The position numbers were made by a program, and so were the translations under genes. Of a stretch of DNA of 64,000 bases, positions 31,500-42,404 are shown in pieces; the first letter of the stretch is position 1, and every line of letters starts with the position of its first letter. Location of the stretch: positions 62,001 through 126,000 of the forward strand of contig WNNJ02003230.1 of assembly GCA_012934845.2 (NCBI GenBank), read 5' to 3'. This DNA comes from Pomphorhynchus laevis (taxonomy: Eukaryota; Acanthocephala; Palaeacanthocephala; Echinorhynchida; Pomphorhynchidae). A model generated the notes under the pieces. It worked only from the letters and a program-made list of their open reading frames with translations. It had not been told where the DNA came from and made no database searches.

Positions 31500-31700
31500 T
31501 ATGAGTTCAGCAATCGTGAAACATGTCGTATACGATGATAACATGATTAACTTCGAGGAAACAAATACTGTCTGTGTCGAAAGCAACACAAGAAGAAGCC
31601 CCTGACAAGCAACAATTCTAATTGGAACTTGAAATTACCATCGTTATCAATTAAAGAAAGTATAACAGAAAACGCATTGGTTCTTTCATGTAGTTGTGCT
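31500..31700 (+). pseudogene. PLE GIY-YIG nuclease fragment
   Basis: KHVVYDDNMINFEETNTVC and, in another frame, NNSNWNLKLPSLS. The second phrase is nearly the same as ANNKSNWNLKLPL at 40.6 kb and NKSDWKLQLP at 25.0 kb, which mark the end of the Penelope-type nuclease. Confidence 0.65.
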
Positions 31701-31865
31701 GCTTTCTTCCGTGTACTAATTACACGTCGCTTTCTTCCATGTGTATACGTATTTCATTCGTATATAGAGATTTTGTATAATTTTTACAATCCAGTGTATG
31801 CTTGAAAAGAACAGAATATCGAAAGCTAGCAAATAAAGAAATTGTAAAATTAAAAATGCTCGTGT

Positions 31866-32150
31866 CTATAATTTTATTTCACCAAAAATGAAAAAGTCCA
31901 AAAAGGTTGTAGATCTAGCATCTTTGGAAATGACTAATGTACAATTTAACTCACTTTGTTGATTGCGTGTGCATACTGCTTGTTCTAGATCCCCTTTCGA
32001 GCCGGGCCAAATTGCCGTCACATCATCTATATAGCGTGGCCATATTTTAGATTCAATACCAGCCCTGGTAATAAATTCCTCTTCGATTTCTGCTACATAC
32101 AGGTTGGCGTAGACAGGTGTTATCGAAATACCCATAACTGTTCCTTAGCA
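31866..32150 (-). pseudogene. PLE reverse transcriptase fragment, motifs 4-5
   Basis: MGISITPVYANLYVAEIEEE (RT4 region), then IWPRYIDDVTAIWPG with an intact YIDD (RT5) and STTFLDFFI (RT6). It ends abruptly at both sides and abuts a nuclease fragment of opposite strand at 32170, an inverted junction typical of PLE insertions. Confidence 0.85.
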
Positions 32151-32169
32151 GTATTACTATCGTCTTTCC

Positions 32170-32390
32170 TATCGTCTCCCCAAAAAGGACGCGACGAACA
32201 AACGGATCGAACAAATATAATACTGACGTCATAGTTGAGCATTGTGTGAATAACGCTGGACACATTTTTAAAACAACAAAAATTGAAGGAAATTTTAATA
32301 ATGCCAGTGATCGTAAACGACGGGAGCATTTATGGATCGGGCAAATAGTTACAGACTTACTAATGAACACACAAACCGATTACAACTAAA
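32170..32390 (+). pseudogene. PLE GIY-YIG nuclease tail
   Basis: DVIVEHCVNNAGHIF, KTTKIEGNFNNASDRKRREH and LWIGQIVTDLLMN, then NTQTDYN and a stop. RKRREHLWI is the E-containing helix of the domain, NTQTDYN the usual element C-terminus (N.D.G/Y type). Confidence 0.75.
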
Positions 32391-32654
32391 GAAAAATCGA
32401 AAACCGTCTTAGATTCTTCCGGCTTTTGTATACCTTATCAATTCATTTTTCAGTGCCATGTAGATTTTTGTTGGATTTTAACAGTTTGTGAACAAGGAAT
32501 TTTGCCGAAACGGATTACCGGGAAAACAATGTTCATAGGTCAATGATAATTTACCAGTAGAACAAATCATATAAATGAGTATATGGTACTATATATAAAA
32601 TTTAAAAAATATCTATTTTAATAGTAAAATTTTTAATGGAAGAAATGTAAATAT

Positions 32655-32765
32655 CTTAATTATAAAATTTTCTATAATTCAAAATTTAATAAAGTAAGAA
32701 TTTTTAAAATTCAATTTTTATAAATTGATTAATAAACACTTTATTGTGTATTAGAATTATAGGGT
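32655..32765 (-). mobile_element. Naiad terminal AT-rich remnant
   Basis: AAATTTTCTATAATTCAAA, ATAAATTGATTAATAAACA and TGTGTATTAGAAT follow the left end of the window (1-115) at lower identity. The structured part is missing. Confidence 0.55.
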
Positions 32766-33049
32766 TTCAATCAACCTCGACTCGTGTGCAATCAACTTCG
32801 ATAATTTTGCAATATTTTTCAAGTTTAAATTACTGTCTATTAAACAGGGTAGCTACGTAACGTGAGTCTATTGCAAGGCAATAGATATCACATTTATTAT
32901 TTCTACGGAGCAGATTTGTGCACGTCGAGACGTAATTAAAAAGCCATTTCTAATAGGTAAAATTTGTCGTCATTTTATAATCCGTGTTATTGAAGTTGAT
33001 ATTTCAATATGGAACAACCCATGAAAATGGATCTCAAACAAAATAAATA

Positions 33050-34340
33050 GAGCCAATAAGCAATACTTGTATATGGTGTCAAGTATCATACACAAATGAT
33101 AGCAACTGTTAAAGTTTCTTATTTAGTGGCTTTTAGAATTGCCAGAGCTACAAAACCTCATCTCGTTAATGAGGAGTTAATGTTACCAGCGATATTGTTC
33201 GAGTACTGAATTAAGTGTAATTAAGTTCACAAGAGAATAGCTGACATGCCTGCTAATTTAATCGATCAGGTAGCTAGGAAATAAAATACTCCCAATATTT
33301 AGCATTCCGCTGAGAGAATTCAAAGACGTTGCAAATTTCACAATTACCAGTTTACGTGAGGTATATAAATAAAGGCGATTTTAAAGACGAGTTTATCTTT
33401 TGTTAACCTCTTGAAATAACTACCAGAACACGTGATAAAACAGTTCGTTTAACAACTTTAACTTAAAAAATTGGTTCATTTTTAGAAGTATCCATTGGAA
33501 AAATATTTGAGGTGTTTGCACAGATAGTATTCTATGTTGAATGCAGGTCAAGATTTAATCGTTTGGTGCATAATGAGTCATTAAAAGTAATCGGAACTCA
33601 CTTACATGATTCATTGGCAAATATTAGCAACAACGACACTGCCACGAGAATTAATGAAGCGTTGTTAGTTTTGTCAATTCTGTAAAAAGCGAGTGCTTTA
33701 AACAATAGACAATTTTCGAAACTGTGTAATGAGCTGGATGCTTCAAATAATGTTTTGCTATTTCTCACTGATGTGAGATTTTATCGTAAAGAGAAGTTCT
33801 AAAACGTACTTTCGAACTTTTTAAATATGAAAACAAAACGACAGTTTGTAGCCCTTTAAGGCGATGAAGGGAATTACAGAAAATAGTCTATCTGATTGAC
33901 ATCTTAAAATAGTTAAATTAATTACTGCAAAAATCAAGTGCAACATTTCTTGATTGATCTAAAAATATCCGATTCTTCTAAATGGAAATTCAATTAGACG
34001 AAAATAAAAGTTACATGTTGCCAACATTATCTGCTCTCTCTATGAGGAAATGACATTGAACCTGACAACCGGAATACAGTGATAATTTTTGTGAAAGAAC
34101 ATTTGATCATGATTGCGGCCTAAATTTCATTATACTTTCAAAATATATCAGACAGCCCGTTTGCAATTGCCAGAAATCCATTCACAGACAAAGGTGTAGA
34201 TGTTCCTGGTACATCAAAGGAAGAGTTAATTAAACTCATTAACAGTAATGTATCAAAAAAAAGATTCCTTTTCATTAATTGCACAATTATTGATCAAGTG
34301 TTTGCAATCAAATCTCGTTCTCTCCAAAAGTGGGATTTGT
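33050..34340 (+). pseudogene. hAT transposase relic of the ZBED5/SCAND3 type
   Basis: Reading frame by frame, this follows a domesticated-type hAT transposase. VSYLVAFRIARATKPHLVNE and LMLPAILFE come first, then HKRIADMPANLIDQV, LCNELDASNNVLLFLTDVRF, STTFLD-like sequence near 33945, IQLDENKSYMLPTLSALSMR, and SKEELIKLINSN. Many stops and indels interrupt it. It lies in SNX3 intron 2, antisense. Motif A.KPH..NE.L.LPA and DVRF are what I recognise. No terminal repeats were found. Confidence 0.82.
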
Positions 34341-34766
34341 AATCCGCTATCTATGAGAACGAGTGAAAACTCAATACAATAAAGAAAATAAACGAAAGTC
34401 ATAAAGTTTCAATTTGTAATTTAATTAGAAGCAAAAACGTATTTTGCACAATTTGTACAATTTCGTGATTAAATATAAAGTTATAAGGGATTAATGATAC
34501 ATCATGCAGAATCAGTTATTTACATTATGATTACAATTTATAGCATTAGCAAAAGTAAGTTACTTAGGCCAATGAACAAATATTTTACGGTTGGAATCGA
34601 TACATCGTGGGGAATTGCATTAAATGGGTCACATCATTATAAAAGTAGATAACCACTGATTTACACAAATGAAATTTTTCTGGATACTCGCAAATTCTCA
34701 GCGATCAAAATTATTGATCGTATGTAAAAATTATTGATCGTATTATAAAATTGAAGAAATACAAAC

Positions 34767-34862
34767 CTTACTATTCTTATCGAATTCACTCTTTAGCCAC
34801 TCAAAATCGCTGTACCGTCTTCTTACACTGCATTGTTTCAGATGAAAAATTGGAAGGTTTGT
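34767..34862 (-). CDS. SNX3: SNX3 sorting nexin, exon 2 (PX core)
   Basis: After TTTTTTAG (34870-34863) the exon reads TNLPIFHLKQCS, VRRRYSDFEWLKSEF and DKNSK, 32 codons, phase 0 at both ends, before GTTTGT. RRRYSDF is the signature of the PX phosphoinositide pocket, whose middle Arg contacts the 3-phosphate. The exon would be missed by simple open-frame scanning because it is only 96 bases. It fits exactly between exons 1 and 3. Confidence 0.97.
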
Positions 34863-36889
34863 CTAAAAAATATTTTTACATTATCAAATGTAAATGTTGA
34901 GAAATATTAACAAAAATATTTACAAGAATTTCAAGTCATATCGATAAAGTTCATGAAAAGTATAAAAATTTGATTTTAAATTATGTTTTCTCAACTATGT
35001 TTTAATAAGTGCTTTGAAATAAAATTTCTAAGAAATTATTTCAATGACAATCTTTTTAAAAGACTTATTTTTTAGGAAAATACTTAGATTTTTTGCAAAA
35101 AATAATACTTCGTAAAATATTATGGGTACTATAAAGCAGGAATAAAATAGAAAAACACCTGTATGATTGAAATTCGAAGTTGTAAATATCATTATAAAAT
35201 AAGTTTAAGTATCCTGTGAGACAAAACTTACGATTTCATAACAAAAATCAAATTCACAATATTTTAATTCAAGCTAGGCCGAGGAAATGCTGACACAGCG
35301 CGCTAATCACGGAGCATTTGACATAGGAACAGCTACTGAATACTAGCACAATAGTGGTTCAAGAAATTTCGTAGTGGTCGGGATGGTTTTAAAAATTATA
35401 TGGTATTCGACAATCAGATGTTGATAACAATAAATATCCGATGATGCTGACCTTTGCTTAACGCGAAGACCAGCCATCTATATGGCTATGAATTGAAGCC
35501 TAAAGCAGATACATTCATATTTGCTTGAGGATGAACTAATTAACACAAAATCTGTTCGATATTTTGCTTCTGAATTAGAAAAAACTTAATAAATTGGTGC
35601 CACATTAATAAAACGACAAAACGAAAAAATATTAAGTACAATCTTCCTTTTTTTACAACAGGAACACCTTGTTTTATTGTGAATTTCGATAAAAAGTGAA
35701 ATATTTGCTACTTTAAAAGTCGACACTACGGAGGTTTAACGAAGTAGACATTAAATATTGCCCAATCCGACATCCCCCAAACATTTAGTCTCCCGAGCAT
35801 AACATTTTCAAGCATCTCGGTAATTTACTGTGTAAGAATTCTTCAAAATCGCCTTCAGCAACATTATCGGCACAAGAACGTTAAATGTTTACGTTACATT
35901 TACACGCTTTAGGTAAGATTTAATAGCCGAGATATGTGCATTTGGGTTTAAAGATTGAAGCAACAAGAACTTTTTTGGCAATCCTGTTAAGATGTCAAAA
36001 TGCTAAAAGTATTATTGCGAGTAGCAATTCCGATAACTATTGAATGGCTAAGCAAATAAAGACTTTAATATTCCGAAGTTTTAAATCATGTATTTAACGA
36101 ATATTCCAAATTTTGTTTTGTATTTTTCCATTTTTAAGACGATTTTACATTTTAGATTTAAGACTTTTATGTTGAACAAGTTAACTTGATTTTTATATCA
36201 AAATTAAAATAATGAACGTAATGATAAAATAATAACATCGTTTTAATTGGTCAACACCGATAAACTATTTCAAGCAGATTTCATTAAATTAAGCTCAAAA
36301 TAGAGAGAACAACTATTTATTATTGAATTACATCGACTACAACGGTAGTGAATGATAATCAAAGTACAAAGTTATTTTAAGATTTTATATAATTTAGATT
36401 TATATAAAATTTTTAACTTAATTTTAATAAATTTTAAATTCTTTTGATTATCGCATATAGTTTCTAAGTGCATCTTCTGAGTTCATCCCTCAAGACAAGG
36501 AACGCGGAATTACATTGACGATTCATATTCTAATTATATCAACGTTGACTAATCGCGAACGCATACAACCAGTTTTGTAAATAAGACAAAAGGTTGTCCA
36601 TATAAGTTGATCTTCAGGAAAATCAAAAAAAAGTTCACAGCTCAATAAAGTGAACATGTCAATAAAACAAATCAGATCAGTCAACTAATTCTTAGTATTT
36701 TGTACTATATATTAATTCAAATATATCAATCCAAAAATATAATTAAAATATTGTAATCTCAAGATTTTACATAATCTAGATTTCTCAAGAGATAGTAAGA
36801 CCATTCCGTGTAAATCATTCTGTTATACACATTCAAGCCAAACGAAAAAGAATACAACCAAAACGGAAACGCATACCGTTTGATGTTGA
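34863..36889 (-). other. SNX3 intron 1 start-distal part, nothing recognised
   Basis: About 2 kb of AT-rich sequence without coding similarity. Intron 1 spans 38875-34863 in total. Confidence 0.5.
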
Positions 36890-36938
36890 GGACATTTAAT
36901 GTTGAGGGCATGTTGAATGTCCTCAACATTAAATGTCC
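36890..36938. repeat. Perfect 18-bp fold-back hairpin
   Basis: GGACATTTAATGTTGAGG (36890-36907) and its exact inverse complement (36921-36938) with a 13-base loop. Further TTGAATGTC/GACATTCAA pieces nearby extend the symmetry. Confidence 0.93.
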
Positions 36939-37098
36939 AATTAGACATTCAACCGCATGAAACACCCATTTAAGTATAACGAAGAGCGAGAAAGGGTCAG
37001 AAAAAACGACAGGATAAGAAAATCGAGCATTGTGCTTTCATTCACCTGGTGTTTTTAACTATCCGAGATATTGGACTACCCAAGGAATTGAACATGTT

Positions 37099-37130
37099 GA
37101 TCTACCTACGATGAAAATCGTAGGTAGATC
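37099..37130. repeat. Perfect 14-bp fold-back hairpin
   Basis: GATCTACCTACGAT and its inverse complement around a GAAA loop. Confidence 0.93.
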
Positions 37131-37319
37131 CATTCACCTACCATTTGCATTTTCTGTTAATATTACTTTCTGACAAAGACTCAATAAACTGATCTGATTA
37201 AACGATCAATCATATGAGGAGTATGGTTAAAAATTACACAATAGGTAAAGTAAAAATTATAACAGGGGTAAAGTTGACTTATTTAAAAAACATAAGTGCG
37301 TTAGAAGATCATTATATTT

Positions 37320-37810
37320 ACAGCAGATTTTCATGAGGTAAAACATTTTATAAAATAAATCGCCTTAATCAAACGTGTCATTCTTGATACATATTGAATA
37401 AAGATGCTAAACGACATGAGCGGTAACAAGGCTGATACTATTTTAACATTAGAACCTACTTACACGGTTAGATAAACAACGCAACAAATACCGCTGTTTT
37501 TATCATTTGACGAAACCGCCAAGTTACCTATTGTGTCTTTTCTTTATTTTATCAAGTTTTGCTTTTGTGTCAAAGTAAACTTTATTTAGGTTGATAGACA
37601 TAATAGACATGAGTAATTTATTGTAGGACATAAAATAATGTTAGCTTTCGACTATATATTAAATTCTCAATCCAATTGGATCAGTTGATTTATACTTCTA
37701 CAAGCATAAGGACGTCATTACATAAATGAAGTTTAATATTTACAGTAATGACGTCATTATTCATGTGCATTGTATTAGATACACTATACATGTGGCATTG
37801 CAGTTACAAG
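37320..37810 (-). repeat. Inverted copy of the dispersed block at 25.88-26.29 kb
   Basis: Reverse complement of the plus-strand block, starting CAGATTTTCATGAGGTAAAA and running through TAGATAAACAACGCAACAAA to AATGACGTCATTATTCA. Nearly 11 kb separate the arms, and SNX3 exons 2 and 3 lie between them. Confidence 0.88.
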
Positions 37811-37895
37811 ATCATTGATATTTAACAATTATCATTAATATCGATGTGAATTTTTATAAAACTCGATCATCTTGTACCGATGTCGGCTTTTTGTT

Positions 37896-37937
37896 TCTAT
37901 TAACTGAGGTGCACATTGTGCACCTTAGATAATAGAA
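37896..37937. repeat. Imperfect 20-bp fold-back hairpin
   Basis: TCTATTAACTGAGGTGCACA against TGTGCACCTTAGATAATAGA with two to three mismatches. Confidence 0.85.
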
Positions 37938-38244
37938 GAAAGGTTTGTGGACTTGGGTAATTGTTTCGTATAAAACTTTCGTTTATCATTTGGCTATAGA
38001 AATATGCGGTTTAATACAAAACATCACGACGTCATCGTGATGTCATCGTATAAATGACGGTATTTGTTTCTCTCAAGATATTAAAAAATCATAATCAAAG
38101 AGTATACTTCGCAACAGCAGGTGTGGTATCTCTGTATGCTATAACATACTATTACAGCGAACTATTGAAATGACCGCCACATTATTGGAAATAATATACA
38201 AATAGCCTAAATTATGCATTAAAGATTGGGCTTGCTTAATTGAA

Positions 38245-38440
38245 TGCTGCACTTCAAAATCGATTTTCACCTTTCAGGGTGACATTTATCAGCAAATAGA
38301 TGGCGTTTCAATTGGGTATCCTCTAGCCCCATTGATGGCAGATATCTACATTAGTGACTAGAATAAAAACATTTACCATGATTCACATGGTCTTGTCCAA
38401 TATTAGAGGTACGTGGACGACCTCAAAGAAATTTGATTAT
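38245..38440 (+). pseudogene. PLE reverse transcriptase fragment, motifs 4-5
   Basis: IYQQIDGVSIGYPLAPLMAD and IYISD, then after a stop at 38359-38361 the box RYVDDLKEI. The order RT4 then YVDD is clear. Both flanks are lost. It lies in SNX3 intron 1, antisense. Confidence 0.82.
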
Positions 38441-38585
38441 CTAGTATCTTATTCTAATACAAAGCTACATTCTAATCCAAATTTACATTTATATAAGATA
38501 ACATTTATAATTTAAAAAAATTGATTTTTATGAATTAACTAAGTGTACGATGTATTTGAATAAGGAATAGAGGTCATCAGTATTT
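38438..38585 (-). mobile_element. Naiad 3' tail remnant
   Basis: TTATCTAGTATCTTATTCTA, then an AT-rich block, ATTTTTATGAATTAACTAA and GAATAGAGGTCATCAG, in the order of the left-end copy but lacking the hairpin and pseudoknot. Confidence 0.7.
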
Positions 38586-38875
38586 TTTGTCTCTATTTGT
38601 ATAGACAACTGGTCAATCCAAATGCAAAATGTTAAGTTTGCAGATGATATTCGATTTAAAGAAAATTATGTTCGAGGCATTTAAACAATGAGTAACATAA
38701 TAATGCTGTCATTCATATATTGAGAGAGATCAATACGTTAGTTCGCATCTGATAGAGTAGGAAGGCCGCGGTTGTTGAAATTTTCTTATTCAGTGTTCAT
38801 AAAACACTAATTCAGATGAGCTATTTAGAATAACTATTATACAAATTTTAAAGTTAAGAGCTTTTAAATACGTAC

Positions 38876-39061
38876 CTTCATTCTAACTTCATAATCAGTG
38901 TAACGTTGTCTCCCAAATCCGTGAATTTCTGGATTTAAAACTTCAACTTCAAGAAAATTTGCAGGAGGTTCATAGCCTTCCTCGAGTGATAGTGGCTTAG
39001 CAGCAATTCTCATTATGGATCTTGATATATCATTTTCCTGGATTTCCGCAGTTGTAGTCAT
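38876..39061 (-). CDS. SNX3: SNX3 sorting nexin, exon 1 with start codon
   Basis: Codes 62 residues from MTTTAEIQEN through EEGYEPPANFLEVEVLNPEI to YTDYEVRMK, then the donor GTACGT (38875-38870), phase 0. YxPPxNFLE, then N/G-rich turn and YEVRM open the PX domain in SNX3. SNX3 is a small cytosolic PX-only nexin that binds phosphatidylinositol-3-phosphate on early endosomes and recruits retromer to recycle cargo such as Wntless. The assembled protein has 172 residues against 162 in human SNX3; the extra residues are at the N-terminus and the tail. CCTAACTCAG lies just upstream of the start, so the leader is probably spliced on close to the ATG. Confidence 0.97.
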
Positions 39062-39359
39062 ATATATAATCTGAGTTAGGATAAATATTTTAACCTGAGA
39101 AATAAAATGTTTATTAGCATGAAGAGATGACTGAGTCCAATTTTAAAAACGAAATTAATAAAATTAGTATGACAAATAGGATATAATACAAAAGAATAAA
39201 AGACACAAATGATACCAATTGTAGGATCACAATTAAAATTTAATTTATTTGCATTATTTTATTATTAAAGCAAATAAAATAATGGATAAAAATACAATTA
39301 TTAAATCGTGTTGAGTTGTATATTTGGGAACACTGGCGGTATTAAAATTCGGGTTGTTT
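39062..39359. other. SNX3: SNX3 5' flank
   Basis: AT-rich sequence with an acceptor-like CCTAACTCAG about nine bases 5' of the ATG on the minus strand. No TATA box or other promoter can be assigned with confidence. Confidence 0.4.
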
Positions 39360-39660
39360 TGTTTTGACTTATGTTCGTAAAAAGATATGGTTAACGGAGT
39401 ATAATTATGTCTGCTCAAAACAGTTGCATTCATACATTATCAAAACTATAGACGACGAATTCTGTAAAGAATTGAATATCGACCAGAGCACTGTCGTCGG
39501 TTATAATAATTACTTGGCGAGGCCTGCGCGGCTAAGATTTCGCCTACACCGACCATGATAGATTACATTGGCATGGTCATCGAACTCGACGAATCAAATT
39601 TTGCACTTCGCAAATATAATAGGGTAGAGTCTTGTTACAACAAGACTATAGTTGTATATA
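39360..39660 (+). pseudogene. Merlin/ISXO2-like transposase fragment
   Basis: TYVRKKIWLTEYNYV, then CKELNIDQSTVVGYNNYL (the helix before the catalytic core) and, after stops near 39560, GMVIELDESNFALRKYNR. VE(L/I)DES.F..RKYNRG is the first catalytic block of the ISXO2-like DDE domain, used by Merlin DNA transposons and the IS1016 group. Only the N-terminal part remains and the frame is broken. Confidence 0.75.
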
Positions 39661-39959
39661 ATATAATAGGGTGTTTGGCAGCGTCTGAAGGAATATGTCT
39701 GTAATTTTCTAATTACATACATGATTTTTTTTATTAAATATCTTAATTTAAAAATTAAAAATGATTACAATAAAATTAGAAATGCATAAACATAACACAA
39801 ATGCATTTTTAAGTCGATGCGGCTTGAAGTTCAAATTTAAATTATATTTAGAAATTCTTGAAAATAAAATAAAATTAAAAGAGTATCTAAAAGATTTATG
39901 ACAGTTGCAAGGGCACAAATCAAATCAGCAAACTGAGTATACGTTTAAAACAATAATTT

Positions 39960-40327
39960 AAATAATTTAATAATAAATAATTTAATAATAAATAATATTG
40001 TTATATAATATTTTATATAATTTATATCAAGTTAAAATTAAAAATTAAAATTTGAAGTGAAAATCATTTTTTGAATTGACTAATAAATAATAGGAAATGT
40101 ATCATAAAATTAACTGCTACGTTATCGGTGTCGATCCAACTTCTTGATTCAACATAGCAGTGGCCAAATACATGCTAATGACGTACTGTCTCTGATGATA
40201 TATGATTATCTAGTGTATCTTATTCTAATACAAAGCATATTGTTTATTATCATCCATAAAAATTTATGGATGATAAATGATGATTTATGGATTTATACTC
40301 CCTTTTATGTCATATAAAAGGGAGTAT
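39960..40327 (-). mobile_element. Naiad 3' tail ending in two fold-back hairpins
   Basis: Reverse complement of the tail: AT-rich end, then AACTGCTACGTTATCGGTGT, CAACATAGCAGTGGCCAAAT, the hairpin strand ACATGCTAATGACGTACTG, and AAAGCATATTGTTTATTATC. At the coding end it stops in a perfect 14-bp hairpin (40247-40276), followed by another (ATACTCCCTTTTAT, arms 40295-40308 and 40314-40327). The pseudoknot helix CTGCTATG/CGTAGCAG survives here with a U-G pair. Confidence 0.82.
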
Positions 40328-40479
40328 ATTGACTGCTAAAAAGAAAATTAAAGAGTTATTCTTTTTTAATTTTTATTTTTGACCTGACCATAATCGATGC
40401 AATAGTGACCATATTTAATGTAACACTGACCATATAAGACGAAACGTCGCCATGCATTTCAGATTATGTTCTCCAAACA

Positions 40480-40745
40480 TGCCATGTAATTAGATATGAT
40501 CAAACTTCATGCTTATCGAAGACGACATGAGCAGACGTTTGTTCAAAATGTTAATATACATAGCGACACAGAACCCAGTAATGGCCAACAATAAAAGCAA
40601 TTGGAATTTGAAATTACCACTTACAACGAAATGGAAATCACTAATAATACTTCCTGATCGTTTTGTATCATATAATACGTGTCGATTGCAAATGTTGCAA
40701 CTTGAAAAGGATCTAAACAAACGAAAGCTTGTTTACAATATAAAA
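40480..40745 (+). pseudogene. PLE GIY-YIG nuclease C-terminal fragment
   Basis: IKLHAYRRRHEQTFVQNVN-like in one frame and MANNKSNWNLKLPLTTKWKS in another, ending YNIKLYFP at 40758. It matches the ends at 25.0 and 31.6 kb. Confidence 0.6.
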
Positions 40746-41215
40746 TTGTATTTTCCTTGAGTCTATAATAATTTTCCAGCAATATGAATATTAATCCAAC
40801 ACACTCAAATGAAATTCTAATGTAATTAATTCTAATGTTATTTAATATTATTTGGTATACATGAATGCTCATGCGAAAATGTTTCTTGTAAATTAAATTA
40901 CTATATTTTGCATATTTTGTAACAGTGTATATAAGAGATGTTAGATGTTATGTTTTATAGAAAGATATTTTATTCATGAAACTTTGGTACAGTGTAATCT
41001 AATACAGACCGTCGTGCAACGTCACGCACATATTCGGTATATGTGCATTATTAATGCAGCAGACGAAACCATAAGCACTATATATCGGTCACTAAAAGAT
41101 AACATAGTTCAAGAATGTAAGGATGCTCGGTCTAAATTATGTTGTTAATGCGCAACATGTTGTTAAGGAACAGCAACATGTGTAATAACAACAATTATAT
41201 TGTGTAATGACAACA
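40746..41215. other. No recognised feature
   Basis: AT-rich, with a 67-codon plus open frame at 40945-41148 that resembles nothing I know. Confidence 0.4.
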
Positions 41216-41935
41216 ATTAACTTGCCCTGCAACGCAAGTGGTGACGCAAATAATTAATCTGAAAGAATTATGTTACAACTTTTATTTACAACACGAACAT
41301 AAAAAGAAGCTTTTTAAAGCGTTACACGTTTTAGTCCTTTTTCCTGTTCGTGTTGTAAATAAAAGTTGAGCGTAATTCTTTCAGACTAATTATTTGCGTC
41401 ATAACTTGAATTGCATAGCAAGTTAATTTATAAACACTATTTGTGGAGTGACGTGATTTTAGCATCAGCGCTAGAACTTATGCTCCTCCTTTAGCTATTG
41501 TTGAACAAGCACGTAGTCCTTGTTCAACAACGCATTAGTACGTTAACTTAACGCCTTGGTACGCTGATGACGGAATGAGCGATATCAAACGTGCTGTTCT
41601 GTGAAGCTATTGTTTAGCAAAGCGCACCTGAAGTAAGGCTGATAATTAGGTGGAAGAGCGTAAACTTTGCAAATTCCGTTCATAGGTTGACTAAGGATGT
41701 ACTTACGTCGAAGTTGTGTAGCTACAAAGCCACACTGATAAGACCACCCTGTAGCGATGAGTAAACAAAGGTCGAAACGGCCCAGTGGGGGCTAGGCATC
41801 TGTGGTAATACGGCGTATCCCGGTTAGCTTTCCAATAAAGTTTTAAAGAAAGCATTACAGGTTTTAGTTTTTCATATTCGTGTTGTAAATAAAAAAGTTT
41901 TAACATAATTCTGTCAGATTAACAACAATTATGTT
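41216..41935. mobile_element. Fold-back MITE-like cluster
   Basis: CTGAAAGAATTATGTTACAA, then CTTTTATTTACAACACGAAC (41261-41305), is mirrored at 41345-41393, making arms of nearly 50 bases around a 45-base loop. A third copy of the arm lies at 41875-41925. A separate hairpin TTGTTGAACAAG / CTTGTTCAACAA is at 41498-41530. GC-richer non-coding sequence (41440-41830) fills the middle. Confidence 0.7.
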
Positions 41936-42404
41936 GTTGGCAAGGAAATGATAAGAGAAAATGGTAAATGCATTCTTAGGGTTTGATTTACATTTTTGAA
42001 TTATATTGATTTTTTAAATAAATCGTTGAAATCTGTGATCGTGGACATTTGATTGAAAATCACAAATACAATGACAAATATAAAGAAGCGACGTGGATAC
42101 TTAATTTCGTTAAACGTCACGGAACGTTTTGGGTATTTGAAACAAAAATATCTATGAAAAGTAAAATTAATAACTTCTCAAATTGGAAACCAGTAGCGAC
42201 TATGAAAAATGCATCCTTACAATGAAGTTTGAAATCAGCCGATATTTATGGATTCATATCTACTGAAATACCGGTATTGTTACTTGATGATAGGAAGTAT
42301 ATTGTATATAAGAGAAGTCATAGAAGGATTTGTCTAAAAATTATATGAAATTTGTACTGCCTATTCGCCATAGAACCGAAAATCGCTTATTTATGGCTAT
42401 ATGC
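41936..42404. other. No recognised feature
   Basis: AT-rich DNA between the fold-back cluster and the ATTTCATGCC repeats; no coding similarity seen. Confidence 0.4.
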
